Shown: positions 11,401-26,400 of the stretch, piece after piece
How positions within the stretch are numbered: position 1 is the stretch's first letter
Layout of the letters: each line of letters opens with the position of its first letter
DNA from: Crotophaga sulcirostris
Taxonomy: Eukaryota > Chordata > Aves > Cuculiformes > Crotophagidae
Direction of reading: 5' to 3'
Assembly (NCBI GenBank): GCA_013397455.1
Contig: VYZB01000121.1
Location: forward strand, 1,905,508-1,969,507
DNA: 64,000 bases
The notes under the pieces: model-generated
What the model saw: only the letters and a program-made list of their open reading frames with translations
The model's database searches: none
Told to the model about the DNA's origin: nothing
Translations under genes and position numbers: made by a program

Positions 11401-14400
11401 GCCTGTCACTTTTGCTGTTCCTGTGCAGCCCTGGCAGAAGTTTAAGTCACTTTCTGGCATTGGACAGGATGAAGGTGGTACCTCTGTCTCAGATGGAGCT
11501 CCTGCTGCATCCAGGAAGGCAGCTAGTGCCTGGCACAGCATATGCTTGGCTTTGCAGAGGATCAGGTCCATAAAGAAAATCTTGCACTGACAAGCAAGAA
11601 GTTAAATACACTGTGCTGCTCTCTCTCTCTCCGTTACTTCGAAATAGATGTCGTGGCAACAATAGTCAGCATGCATCAACGTATGTTCAACAGGGCTTCT
11701 TTTAAAGGTTATAAGCTGTTTTATGGTACAGCATCAGCTGTGTCTGTTAAACACAAAATGTACTGTGTTTTAAGATTACAGTGCTTTTACACAGGAAGCC
11801 AGTGACTCTGTTCCTTGGGCCAAATTGCACACAATGCAGTGTAACTTCTGTGAATTACTGTAAATATCAGTGGAAAGCTAATCCATTCATTTCAAGTGCC
11901 AAGAAAAAGGAATAATAAAGCATGAACCTTGGGTTTCAGACATGGTTCAGTGCTACAGATCACAATCAGGTGCAGTCATGCTGTGCTTGTTACTCCACTG
12001 TGAGGTGCAGATCTGACTCATTTCACACTCTTACTTAATGTGTGGGTGCTGTCCTGACAGCCTCTGGCTCATTTGACATCTCCCTGAGCTAAGTGTAAGA
12101 CTTTGTGACCTTGGTGTGAATATATTGTTAGGGAACACCTAAACTACAGCTGAAAAACATTAGCCCTGTGATAACTTTGAGGTCACTGAAACAAAAGATT
12201 ATGTCATTCTTTTAGGCCCAGCTGCTGGCTACTGCTTGGCTACCAGGTATGGAGCTTTGAGACTGATTGCATGCACTTTTTTTTTAGTTCCTGGTAAAGA
12301 TGCCCTAATGTAAACAGCCCAGATGTACAGCTCTTCTTTGAAACATTGGCCATGGGACACAGTGATTTGTCTTTTGATTCCAGCCAGTGTGTGCTGCAGA
12401 AGATTCAGAGATCACCCAGACAGACCTGAACTAGTTGTTAGTTTATTGAGTTTTAACCACTGTGTTTAGGTATGTAAAATATTTAATAACTACAGATGGA
12501 TTGGTGGTCAATACTATTGACTACACTTAAAATTAGTATTGCATATAAAGATTACTGCATGAGCTTACTATATGTATCTTAAATGTTAAATGCATGCAAA
12601 AAGTATCAATCACCAACCCATCAATGTCTGGTTCCAGGTAAAAGATCTCTCAGAGGGGTGACCTTCAGAGGCATCCCTACTCAAGGGGAGACCATCATCA
12701 TGCAGCCAGCTGCTATGGAAGGAATGCTCAGCAGACCCTGGTGGATGCAGATATTTGTAGTGTAAAGTGTTTGGTTTGTAGTCAGGTTTTGGGTTGTTAT
12801 TCAATTTCGGCTCAGTCTCCAACCAAACCTGCTTTTTGGGGGTTTGATGCTTAGTTCTTGCTGATAGTGTCGCACAAAAAGATTAACTTTGGTTAGGCCT
12901 GTTTGCTGAGCACCTGCCTAGACCAAAGTTCAGTTAGTTCAAGCAGGAGGACTGCATCATTCACGGTGTGTCACAGAGATCTCCCTGAAGTGAGGTAAAG
13001 CTCCACAGCATAAAGTTGAAAAAGATCCTCTTGGGCATTTTCCTGAGCTTGATGGTGCACTGGTGCAGCACTGTTGCTGCTTTTACTGGGTTTCTTCTCA
13101 ATGTGATTTAACAGAAGTATGCAAGTCCATTTATACACAGTCACCTAGCATTTACCACAATTTTTATTAATATGTACCATTAAAATAAGAGTGCATACAT
13201 TAGAGAGAGGAGCAGGTGTACAGAGAGATTCTAATTGTGAAGTTAAAGTTGGGAATTGTATCACTTTTGACCATCAACCTGCTGCATGCAAAACTTCAAT
13301 CAACTCTGTCTTAATAAACAAAGTAGAAAGGCTCAAATATTTGAAATATGATACGTGGAAAAGTCCTGTGAGGGGAAAATAAAAAAAGAGACCTAATTAA
13401 AAAAGACTGCTTTTTTTCTAGAGGCGTCCAAAATCAACTGTCTGTTGGGTGCGATGTTTTAATTGTGGCTTTAAATAATAACCAAACTTTTTCCAAATCT
13501 GCATATCTAAGTGATTCACTTCTTGCTTTTTCTGATTTAGTTTTCTTATGCATTTTCTGTTAATTTTGATCACCTGTAGCATGCTGGACTAATCTTACTT
13601 TTATTTTTAATACAGTATGCTGATTGCCTCCCAACTGGAACCAACATATGCCAGGAGAGTTTACCCATGTTTTGATGAACCTGCCATGAAGGCCACATTT
13701 AATATCAGAATTGTCCATGACCCAAGCTACGTGGCTCTTTCCAACATGCCTGCTATTGGTAGGTAACCAACAAGTAGATTTAAGTGCTTTTTTCCCCCAA
13801 CATTACTTTTTAATGAGGTCTAGTTTATCTGGACAGACTATATCATCCAATACAGAAGTGTTCTGTTGTCCATGTGCTAATGCCTTGAAAATGCACAGAT
13901 AATCTATGCTTAAATATTTGGAGACAGTTATTCACACTTAATGTCCCTGATGGCAGTAATTCCATACTTTTGTCAGTGGCAATGTGCTTTCCTCTGGAGG
14001 CTGCATAGAGTTTGATTCCTGGAATTTACTGCTTTATCAGTGTGTCTATGTTACTGCTTGAGAGCTGCTTAAAACAAAACAGCAGCCCCCATATGCAGAG
14101 CCTGTAATTGTGGTATTAAGGGATTCCTTTCATTCTAAGTCGATTTTAAGACATATATACAACATACAATAAATTGTTTTACGAGGCAAAGACAGTATAG
14201 CCTCCTGTGTATGTGCAGAATAAGTATGAGAGGACTGTAAGGCTCTGGAGGTGTTCCTCCTATCCCTTGGTGGGATCTTGTGTGGGATACTTGCAGGGTA
14301 TAAGTTTCAAAACAAATTCTGTAAATCAGTATTCCTACAGAAATCTGCTGGATCACTTGCCTCCTTCTTAACGTTTTGGGTTTTTTTCTGCAGTTCAGTG

Positions 14401-17400
14401 CCATGAATCTTTATTTTTCACTGAAATAATTTTCAGCCATAAAAAGAGAAATTTGGTGAGATCTGCATTTGCTAAGTTACTTAACAATTATAATAGAACA
14501 GATCTCTGTGAGAATCAGTTAAAGCATTTTCTTCCCCTGGCAGTCCTGTTCCTATCTCTTTTATTTAGAAGGAAGGTATCTGATTAAGTATTTCTTAATT
14601 TTTGGGCACACATGACTTAGATTTGACTCACAGTAGACCACAACAGATCATATGTTTTAGATGTATTCAGCCTGGGATAAACTGTCCACAGTTTGCCCAC
14701 ATGCTAAAATGGACTCGATTTAAAATTCTTCCAAGAGTTCAATTAAGAAGCTCAAAAGTGGATTTTCAGTATTTACGTGGAAGTTCACGATTGATACATG
14801 GCAGTAGCAATGAGTCTGGCTGCTGCCTTCTACCAGAAACATACGCAGTTAGTGCAGAAATAGAGTGTATTGAAGAGAGGTGTAAAAAACTCAAAATTCT
14901 TTGTTTGTTATGGAAGAGCAATGGTTTGAATATTTCTTTGATATTTTTTCTAGATGTGTCTGAAAGGAAGGATGAAAATGGAAGCCTGTGGGCTGTTACC
15001 ACATTTAACACTTCGCTGAAAATGTCAACTTACTTGACTGCTTTTGTGATTTGTGATTTTGATTATGTCACCAAAACCGAGCGGGGAAACGAGGTAAATA
15101 TGAAGCTGCATAACACATTATAGCAGTTTACAGCAAGAGTTGGTGCTGCGGTGCATCGTGTGCTTTAGAAGATATCACAGACATTAACTGTGCTTTCCCT
15201 TCCAGAATTATTTGCTTATCTTGCAAAACTGCTAACATTTATCCTGCATATATTTTGCAGAAAGCTTTCCTTTAGGACAATTAGTTCATGTCCTGTCCTG
15301 GTCGTTTAATGCAATTCCACAAGTAGGTATGGACTCTGTATGTTAAAACCTTAGAGGCAACTACTCCGCAGAAAGTACTGGTCATAATGCAGGGTCATCA
15401 TAGTTGAAAAAAAATTAACCATTTCCACTGCTTTGACAAGCAGCTTAGGGAAAGACAAAAAAGTGCCTTGTTCTTCAGGGCCCTTTGAGGAGTAGCATCA
15501 TGACATGACTGGGATCAATACTCTAGCCCAAGCATTTTGCATGCTATAGTATTTTAACCTTTTATTCTGTAGTGGACACATCATTTAGCCTCCAAAAGTG
15601 ACTGTTTTGCTCTGACACTACAATGGCCAAAGCTTCTTCAGGGAATCTGTAAAAAATACACTCTGTTGGCTCCAGTTGTTTCACTTTCCTTCTTTTGCTG
15701 AAATGCAACAAGTGAAAGATGTATATAGTTGTTGCCAAGTAAATAGCAAAGTCAAGCATAAAGCTATTGAGGGCAGTGTATGCTTGCTGTCCCTAATAAA
15801 TGATGGCACAGTGTTAGCTTTACAGTTAGTTCGTTATCATCCCACTGGGTGAAGGTGGGACAAGGTGAGAGGAAGGTGCAGAGGTGATCTTGAAAGCACA
15901 ATATCAGCTCGTTTTTAATGTGAAGGTTGGACTTGGTATGTTTGTATTGGGTTTGCATAGCGAGTTTTCAAGAGTGGGGTGGACATGGGTGGCTTCTGTG
16001 AGAAGCTGCTAGAAACTTCCCCTGTGTCCAAGAGAGCCAATGCCAGCTGGCTCCAAGATGGACCTGCCACTGGCCAAGACCAAGCCAATCAGCAGTGGTG
16101 GTAGCACCTCTGAGATAGCATATTTAAGAAGGGGCAAAAAACCTGTGCAACAGGGAGAGAGGAGTGATAACATGAGAAATGAGTCTGCAACACTGAGGTC
16201 AGTGAGGAAGGAGGAGGAGGAATGTCCCCGCAGCCCGTGGTGAAGACCATGGTGAGGCAGACTGTCCTCTGGAGAAGTTTGTGGAGGACTGTTTCCCATG
16301 GGAGAGACCCCGCGCTGCAGCAGGGGAAGTGTGAGGAGGAAAGAGTGGCAGAGACAATGCGTGGTGAGCTGATCTCAAGACCTTATTGCTCTCTACAACT
16401 GCCTAAAAGGAGGTTGTAGTCAAGCGGGCGTTGGTCTCTTCTCACAGGTGACCAGTGACAGAACTAGAGGGCACGGACTTAGACTTCGTCAGGGGAGGTT
16501 TAGACTTGATGTTAGGAAGAAGTTCTACACTGAAAGGGTGATTGGCCACTGGAATGCGCTGCCCAGGGAGGTGGTGGAGTCGCTGACCCTGGAGGTGTTT
16601 AAGGGAAGACTGGATGAGGCACTCAGTGCCATGGTTTAGGTGATGAAATTTTGATGGTGTTAGTGTTGGCTTATAGATGGGACTCTATGATCTCAGAGGT
16701 CTCTTCCAACCTGGTTATACTGTGTGATACTGTGATACCATTCCCTGTCCCCACGCGCTGCTTGGTGGGAAGGAGGTAGAGAAACCGGGAATCAAGTTGA
16801 GCCTGGGAAGAAGAGAGGCATAGGGGGAAGGTGTTCTGAGATTCAGTTTTATTTCTCATTACCTTATTCTCATTTAATTGGTAGTAAAGTAAATTCAGTT
16901 TCCTCATGCCAACCCTTTTTTGCCTGTGATGGTAACTGGGGGGGTGATCACTGTCTTTATCTTGACCCAGTAGCCTTTTGTTATCTTTTTCTCTCCCCTG
17001 TCCAGCTGAGAGGGGGGAGAAATAGACTGGGTTGGTGGGCACTTGACGGCCAGCCAGGGTCAACCCACCACAATGTCATACCTGCTGTCCCCTGTGTAGA
17101 ACACATTGGATGCTTATGGCTCTGACTGCGGTGCCTTTTCCTTGGGCTGATGTGTGCTGACAGGAGTCAGCAAAACAAAGCGTTCGAATGAGCGTTGTCC
17201 GAGGGGAAGAGGCACCACCCGTGCTCTGTGAGAGAGAGGGGAGAGGGTTTCAGAGAGGGAGGCTCAATTTATGCCTCCACAGTGTTTGTGTGAGTATATT
17301 CGTTGTGTCTTTTTTGTCATTTCTGGTAAGCAATTGACAACCACAAGCAACCCTCTAGTGACAGAACTAGAGGGCACGGACTTAATCTTCGTCAGGGGAG

Positions 17401-20400
17401 GTTTAGACTTGATGTTAGGAAGAAGTTCTACACTGAAAGGGTGATTGGCCACTGGAATGCACTGCCCAGGGAGGTGGTGGAGTCGCTGACCCTGGAGGTG
17501 TTTAAGGGAAGACTGGATGAGGCACTCAGTGCCAGGGTTTAGGTGATGGGTTGGTGTTAGTGTTGGCTTATAGGTTGGACTTGATGATCTCAGAGGTCTC
17601 TTCCAACCTGGTTATACTGTGAAACTGTGAAACTGTGAAACAGTTTTTATAACTCAAAACTCATACTAGGATTAGAATTTTAAGTCTGCCCAGTGTGTTT
17701 CTGTTTTGCAAAATGAAGCAGTCTGGTCCTTGAATCTCCTCTGACGCCTTGGCTGAAAAGAGGGGCTTAGAGACTGAGGATACTCTGTTGATTGAATGTG
17801 CTTTATTTTTTCTCTTATAAATTAATTCCTGGTGCTTCATAACTGTGCAGCTCTTTGTGGGACCATGTATTGCATTTAGACTTAAGTCATGTGGGGGTTT
17901 TGAGGTGCAGGGGCGCATGTGGGGTCTTGCATCCAGAGCTACATGATGGAGACATAAACCTTTTCTCAATCCACTCCATCACCTTGGGCAAGCAGCTGCC
18001 CTGTTCAGTAATGTAACAAAGCAAATGGGCACGGGAGGGAAAAGCTTTGCTTGCTGCTGCTGTCTCTGTTACTCAGAAGTACAGATGTTGTGTGGTCAGA
18101 TGTCATTGCTCTCTCCCAGCAGTAAGGGGAGACTGGTGGTCTGTTTCAGGCTGTCAGAAAGTTCAAGAGGAGAGATTTGTAATTTTGGACAGCAAATGCA
18201 CTCTGAACAACCATTTCTCTCTCTTCAGGGAAAAAGTGGTGATTTAAGGGAAGTTTGTCACCCAGATTCACTGGCTGGATTACACTGGCTTAAGATGTGT
18301 AATTCTAACTACAGCATTCCCCATATAACAAAAGAAAAACCCAGGAGTCTGTTTGTTCCAGCAATGCATAGTTGGATTCAAATCTTGGTTCTTTTAAAGT
18401 GCTTGAACTCTCCTGGATTTTAGCAGGATTAGGCTCTGTGTCACATTCTGTTAGGTCCAGCAAAACATGAGATAGGATTTTTTTCATTAAAAGCTTCATT
18501 GCATGGTCTGATGTGGGCAGACAGCATTTTCAAACAATAATTTACAGAAGAGCAGCAAACAAAATGGAAATATGAGGGTCATCTAAAATAATTTTTCCTT
18601 TTTTTATTGCAGATACGTATTTGGGCTCGGAAAGAGGCAGTTAAAAACGGGTATGTTGACTATGCTTTAAATATCACTGGCCCAATATTTTCATTTCTGG
18701 AAGACCTACTTAACATCAGCTACCCTCTGCCAAAGACAGGTGAGATTACTCATTTTCTTAAATGGACCAGAAATGGCTGCTTATGGTTTAACAATCACAA
18801 AAACAACTGCAGTATTACCTTCTTACAGTTTGTTGCATTCATGAAATAAAATCCCAAAGCTTTAACTCACTGAATTCTCCTTTCTGTATCCAGACTCTTA
18901 TTAGCCTGTACCCTAGCACTCTTACCTTCACATCATGTATTATTTTAAAATATCATTTTCTAATAAAGGGGCAGATGGAGCTACAGAGTGGATAGAAAGG
19001 AATTGTTCACTCCCATGGCTCTTACTGGGATGCACAGACCATACCAGGCAAGGATGTTGTAGTCTCTACGTCCTCCTAGTAAATCCTTGCTTGCTGTAAC
19101 CCATGTGTCCCAAAGCACTCCTTGCTTTCTTCAGTATTTCCCTATCTTACCTGCAAGGTGGCTCTATGTTGTTGCACATTCTTCCCTAGAAAAAAGATTC
19201 CTGCAGGAAAACATTGTTTCTACTTAAAATGGACATCAGATAAGTCAGTTAAGTCAGCTTCAGTAAAGAAGAAAAGGTGTTGTCATGTAGTACTACTGTA
19301 CAGTTTGTCTGTTGCTTGTACTTGGATTGCCAAGGGCTTCAGAATTAGTATAATGGGGAAATGTGCTCTTATCTACAAATTCGTAGAATATTGAGAGCAC
19401 AGAAGGCAATTCTTACTTGCTGAGTTTTGGACCTGCCTATGATGCTAGCAGGTTGCAGGACTATGGGGAAGAAATTCCCTCTTTTCTTGACTTGGCAATT
19501 TGTGGATTTGTCAAAACTGTATTTTGGCAATTGAAAGAAATAAATTTTCATTTGTGTAAATGTACTATCTCCCAGTGTATTTGGAATAACTTGCAGAACA
19601 CTATACTTCTTGTGGAAAATGCAATATATGCAGTCTTCACTCATTACATTTTTCAGTAATCATACAAACTGCTGAAGGACTGTAGACAATTCTGTTTTAC
19701 ATTTGTGTTCTTTCGTTTAGCAGTGGTGTCAATGCATTAATTCATTAGTGTAAAAATATTACAAAATTGAAGTTGAAGAACACAGAATGCTGTAACACTG
19801 TTCCAGTCCCCACTGTAATGTCACACAATACCAACTGCATTTCCCGTTGACTTCCTTTGAAGTTTTGTTTAAAAATCAATAGGATTAGATCAACCAAGAA
19901 TAGCTCTTTTTAATTGCTGGAGATTTCTATTGCAAAACATGAAATTAAAAATAAACACATTTTATATCAGGGATATTTAAGGGTTTTTCTTCAACAGATT
20001 TTAATGCAGTTATAATTGAGCTCTCTTGCCTCAGACTGACTAGACGAGAGCTGCATCACAGAAAATGAAATACGTTTGCTGTAAACCTGTGGCAGTAAGT
20101 CCCACTGAGATGCAGTCTAGCTTTGCTTGGGTTCAGTTTACCTTAACTGCTTAGCTTTTGGGCTGGAATTGGCTCATGGTCAGCTGATTTGGTGTACAAG
20201 CTTCTGTCTGCTTCCAAAATGCTCTGTATACCTTCCCCAAATTTTGCTTTTCTCTGATGAGTTTAAACAGTATATCTTTCTTTGAGATCCATGACATTTT
20301 GTGCAGCTCTCACACTTGAACTGTAGAACTACTCCATGTGCAGAAGGGTAGTACAGAGGTAACAGCCCTGCTGTGGAAACAAAGAGATGAGGTTTCTAAG

Positions 20401-23400
20401 GCACATTTCAGATAAGAGTGGAAAGGCTCCCTCTACTCACAGAGCTGTAAGAGCAAGATATTTTTTTTTATCAGTTGCTAGACTGAAGAAAACTCTAAGT
20501 ATGATCTTTCGCAAACACACGAGAAACTCACACAAAGAAAGATTTGAGATCCATGCGGGAATTATTCCTTCCTAGCATTAGTAGAATACAATATTCATTT
20601 TTGTGCAAAACTTGTATGTACAAGATACAGTACAGAAAGTTTATTATGCAGCTTCCTGAAATAGTGGCAATCAGAGATGAAAAGTCGGATGAGAAGAAAT
20701 TTCACAGACCATTTGTAAGCGTGTTGCCATAATAGCATGAAGATCCACCAAACTGTAGTATCCTTTATTTGCACACTGAACCGGGAACATTAAAATCATG
20801 AGCATGTTGCTTCTGAAAATGTTAAAGATTTCCTTTTTTTTTTTTTCCCCTCTGTTTTACTCAATTTAGATCTGGTTGCACTGCCTGATTTTGGAGCAGG
20901 TGCTATGGAAAACTGGGGGCTAATGACATTCCAAGAATCATCATTGTTGTACCTCCCAAGTGATAAATTCACAAGCAGAAAGACACTGATTGCTGTAATT
21001 GTCTCGCATGAGCTAGGACACCAGGCATGTGGTAAAAAATTATGCAAATTTGTTTGTCTGTGAGGTTGTTTCCTTCTGGTTGTTGATGATGCAGTCATTG
21101 ATGAGTAGAAGAAGAACAGTGACTTGACGTTTGAGGGCTGTGAGCACTACAATACTTAAAGACTATTTGGTCGTATATTCTACTGATAAATGGATATGAA
21201 AAGCAGATTCTGTCATATTACAGACTGCATACTGACTGCACAGGACTCATTGATTCAAAACTGTTAATGGGCTACTTATTTTTTTTCTTACACAGTACCT
21301 GATTGCCATTCTAGAAAATACTGTAGGGATATAAAGATGACACAGTGCACTCTTTATACAGTATACTTTGTAAGAGAATCAATGGTCTTCATAAGTACTC
21401 TTTTGTAGTGGCAGTGTGTGTACATATTGCAAAAGGTATTTGTTTTTCTGTAAGAAACAGCCTATAGTGTAATAGAGCAAAATTAACATGAACACATATT
21501 GCAGCATAGATGAACCTTTTTAAAGTTTGTTTTTAAAAAATTTTTCTTATTTCGTTTGGAATGATAATGCAGTTTCACTTTTCTATTGACTATATTTAAT
21601 TTGCTATGGTTTGCCAGAGCAAGAACTGTTTGCACTTAGTCAATAAAGTTAGTGAAACAGTTTAACTTGGCTAGTGTACTTGTAAGCCTTTCTGACAAGG
21701 TCTGAAACTTTTCAGACCTTCAGATCAGCAGAGTGTTTTTATTGCAGGCCAATTAAACAAATGTCAGTACTTTTAAAACAAAGTCATCATTCATATTTTT
21801 AAGAATTAACAAATAAAATACAGATCTGCAAGTGATCAGATTCTTGTTCAATATGAACTGCCAAATATGAGTATGTAGAGCTGTTGTGGAAGTTTTATTG
21901 CTTGCCAGGAATAGAGATTTGCTGATTTTGGAAATGGTTATTTCCCCAGTTCTGTTTATCATACCCCTGACAATTTCCTTTTGTTAAGAACATGGAAAAA
22001 TGTTTTTATAATTGTTTGATAAATGCCCTACTTTTCATCATAGCCTGATATGAAGTTATTTATTTAAATATAAATATGTATATATTTATTGGGAAGTGTT
22101 TAAAATCGTTTTAAATCGTTTAAGTCGCCGACCCTTGATGTGTTTAAGGGAAGATTGGATGAGGCACTCAGTGCCATGGTTTAGGTGATGAGTTGGTGTT
22201 GGTGTTGGCTTATAGGTTGGACTTGATGATCTCAGAGGTCTCTTCCAACCTGGTTATACTGTGAAACTGAAAATAGAGTCGAAGAGTGACACAAAGCACT
22301 GACATCCATACTGTATGGAATTGTAGATGAAACAGTTAATAAATAACTGCCCTGAACCTCTGGCTTCTTCCAAGGTGCATCTTTTTCTACTGAATTTTCA
22401 CTACCTAAAGGAATAGCCATTATTTTATTCAATTGACCTACACACATTAAATACAGTTACTTCAATGTAGGTGTGGGTGTTTAACCTGCAAAAATGAAAA
22501 CGACAGTCCAAAGAGATGTTAAGACGATTTTTCTCTCTATCTAAGTGGTTTGGAAATCTGGTTACAATGAACTGGTGGAATGACCTGTGGCTTAATGAGG
22601 GACTGGCATCCTACTTTGAGTACCTGGGAGCTACCCTTGTTGAACCCAAGCTCTCACTGGTAAGTACTAGTACTTACTGAAGTAAGCTAAAGTAGCAAAG
22701 TTCCAGCATGTATATGAAGAAAAGGAAGGTGCAGAAGATGAGATTTAATTAAACCATTAGTAATTTAATTCCCGTGGGGAAGACAAGCAGATCTTGATTC
22801 TTCCCTGGAGGGGCTCTGTCTGCTGTGGTCTGTGATCATACTCAACTCTTCTACAGCTGGCACAGAGGGCAGCTGGACAGCTGGCATTCTGCAGTGACAA
22901 AGAGCTGGTGCTTCACCCTAGACCTGATGTGCAGCAAACCCAGCTTTCTCTCCTGGGTCCTGTAGCTGGTGGTTTGCCTCCCTGACTGTCCCAGCTCTTT
23001 TCAAAGCACCCTGCACACCTCAGGTACCTTTACCAGGCAGTGGCTAAGTTGAGCCATTTGGAGCCTGTTTACCCTGCCGGGTCTGTGGATGTCTGGTTGT
23101 GGAGAAGGCAAATATAATGCACGTAGCTAATCTGACAGCAGGCTAAAACTCCTTCCCTTTCCACCCAAATGGGAATAAGCATAAATCCCACAGTGTATTA
23201 GAAAACTCCATCCATCACTGATATAGAAGGATAGGTGCTGCTAGTTGTAGCTATGAGATGAGGTGTGCTCACCTGTGCAATCCTAAATGTCTGTGCACAG
23301 TGCCCTCAGCTTCTGAACAAAGGGGAAGCCTTTAGCCTGGGCGGGCCCATGACTGCAGTCATTCCAGTCTGCTTTTTATTTGGCTCAGATTAAATACTCT

Positions 23401-26400
23401 TCTCTCTTTCCTTTTCTTAAATCACCAAAGTACTTAATTACATGTTTAATTGGAAACTAATACAGGCACGTCAAACATATTCTGTCAGGAGGACTTTTAG
23501 GTCATGACGCATGCTAATCTTCTGCTTTGATTTTCAAAACCAGCTCACTTTGTTCTGCAATAATTTAATATCATTGAATAGTGTAAAGACCACCAAATTT
23601 TAGAACGGAAATAAATCCTTGCCTCCTTTTTAATTTTAATCTTGTGATTTTAGAAGTTTGCCTTTCTAAAAATCAAAACTGCCGTTTTATTTATGTAGTA
23701 TGTATTTATTTAATATAGTTGACTTATTTTTCGCAGAGGATTATACTGTAGTTGTCTTTGTCAGACCCAAGACCACAGTCTTCTTGGATGTAAAATTTTC
23801 ACTGATTACTAATATTGCATGTGGAAAATGTTAGGATCGGGTGTACGGTCCATTTTACTTCATGGGAAAGTTAGGGAAGAGAGAAAGGGATCATTCCTCG
23901 TTTATTGACAGACTGTTTCTATTAGTGCTAATCCTGCAGTCTGTATTCTCTCCTCAGAATAAATATTTTCTTGTTCCAATCATTTAGATTTGTCTTTTTC
24001 TTGCAGGATAAAATTTTTTATGATCATGTTGTGCAACTTGTACTAAGGGATGACAATGAAATAGGAGTTCGATCACTGTCAGAGAGCGAAGACAAGATCA
24101 ACGAATCATTTGCTTTAATGTCTCTGTTTGACAGCATCACATACAACAAGGTTAAAAAATACGAAATTCTTCCTCTTTGAGTGTTCTAAGCTAATGGTAC
24201 AAAGTAGATTTGAGAGAAACTGTTGAATCACAATGCTTTTTGTGGATTGTCTTGTCGTTCAAAGTTTGTATCTGCTGCACGCACAAATTTATTGGATGTT
24301 GCAAATCCAGTTGGCTATGAAAGAGATGGTGAAAACACTTTTAACCTGCATGAAATATGAAGTGTAGGAGTAGCTTGACTAAATTCTCTGGATTATAGTT
24401 TGAAAAACTATTGCAATAATAATTGCTATAATAATTCATGTTTTCTCATAGCTTTTTTGTACTTCAGGGGGCTTCCATTACCTGGATGCTTTCTGGTTTC
24501 CTGACTGAGAAGTTGTTTATCAGAGCGCTTACCGTAAGTTTGAAAAACTAACGCCTTCATCTTGATTTATAAGCTCAGAAATCAGAATTGTACAAATTGC
24601 TGTTTGTCTTGTTGGTGTTTTCCACTGAACCCTCATGATTTCTGATTCTTCTGTTTGTTTCCATACAGTCATATCTGAAAGAATTCTCCTTCTCAAATGC
24701 TAACCAAGATGATCTCTGGACCCACATACAGATGGTACTCATTTTATCTCTAGTATTCTTGCTCTGGTGTTTGACGCAGCCCAAATTTAGGGCATATACT
24801 ATTAGTAGAAGACTGCACTTGAATTTGGCTATCCTTAGTGTGTTCATTCTCTCACATAAAATTTACTTTGCTGGCTTTTTTGGCTAATTTCTTCGTAAGT
24901 GTTTATTTGACTGCTTTACTGCACTTGGAATCGGTAGAGGTAAGTGGAAGTGGGGAGATGACACGGGAAGTTGGAGCCAGATGGAGTTTTGGGCTTCATG
25001 AAATTGCACAGTCTGTTCTTCTGGAGCTTAAGTTTTAAGAGATCAGAGTGTGTGATGCTCTGGGCTTGATGATCAAAGATATGTCACAGACCCAGAAAAG
25101 TCAATACTTGGGGCAGGAGCTCAGTATTTGACCCTTTGCTAGTTTTGGCAGAAATCCGAAAAAGAAATCAGGTGTTAATAGTAGGTTTATTTTTTAAAAT
25201 TCCACTTTCTTGTTCCTCTAAAGAAGGCTTCCATTGTGTTGCAGACTCAGTCTTAGGTTAATTATAAGAGTGCCACAATTTCAGAGGCATGGCTGTCACC
25301 TTTTTTAAGCCAATGGAGACTATAGCAACTCACACTAGTTGAGACGCTAGCTTATTATATTTTTTTCAGTTTGTCTTTGCTGTTCAGTTTTTTCATTAGG
25401 TAGTCACTTAAAGACGTTTGTGTTCTCCTTTATTTGAGTGAAATTAACAAATTAAGTCTGTCATAGCCATAAAAGGGTGCAAGTATATTAACACCAATAA
25501 GAATAAGGTTACCAGTCAGGTTATAAGAATCAGAAATGTCATCTCAGTATTTCATAATTCCTAGAAAGGCTTATGCTCTCTTTATAATAACGTCAGTACT
25601 GTCCTTCAGACTTGGTTGTCTTGATTTTTTGTATGAATCACAGACAGCAAACTACTAAGAAGCTGTATTTTTTTCTAATTTGTTAGAAGCACCCCTAGAG
25701 TGTTGCTGAAGCAATATCAGTAAGTACCTCTTTATTGTAAATATTTCTAACTCCTGTTTCTCCTGCAGGTCGTAGATGCACAGGATGAAATTCAGTTGCC
25801 AGCATCTGTGAAACAAATAATGGATTCCTGGACATGCCAAAATGGATTTCCAGTTTTAACATTAAATCTAACCACTGGCACAATCACTCAGGAACAATTT
25901 CTTAATAGAAAGAACGAAAGCAGTACTGAGTCTTACAAGTATGTTTAGCTTGTTCTTTTGTTATATGTTTATACCCTATTTTTGAAGGAAGCTCTTCAGT
26001 TAAACAATTATGTTTTGACCATCTGGTTTTTTAACTTTATGTTTTATCTTTTCATAAGCTATCAAGTAAAAATCAGTTTGAGACTGGAGTTTGCAGTAGT
26101 TCTGCAGGCCACTTGTTTTGCTAAAGGTTTGCTTTCCTCTGGAGTCGTGAGTTTTCCAGCCATATAGTGGCTTTTAAGGACAGACACAGGCCATGAGTAG
26201 ATTGCAGCGCAGGATTTTTGCTTGGCATTTTCTTCTTCACTCATACCTCAGTTTTATGGACCAGCAGTCTGGATGAACCATGCCGTAGCTTCTTTCCAGT
26301 GCACATTTTGCCAGTCTCTCCTGCTTGACAAGGACAAAGGGTTTACATTTAAGTACTTTGCAAATGAACACTTCCTCGGAAAGTGCCAAGTACCTGTCAT

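Noticed and set aside
12199..13615. A second exon 1 following duplicated copy B
   Set aside because: No GC-rich sequence or M1 N-terminal coding similarity follows copy B, so a duplicated first exon is not visible.
13759..13902. Read-through of LVRN exon 2 past the GTAGGT donor
   Set aside because: The frame continues open briefly in another phase, but homology and exon 3 phase require the donor at 13759.
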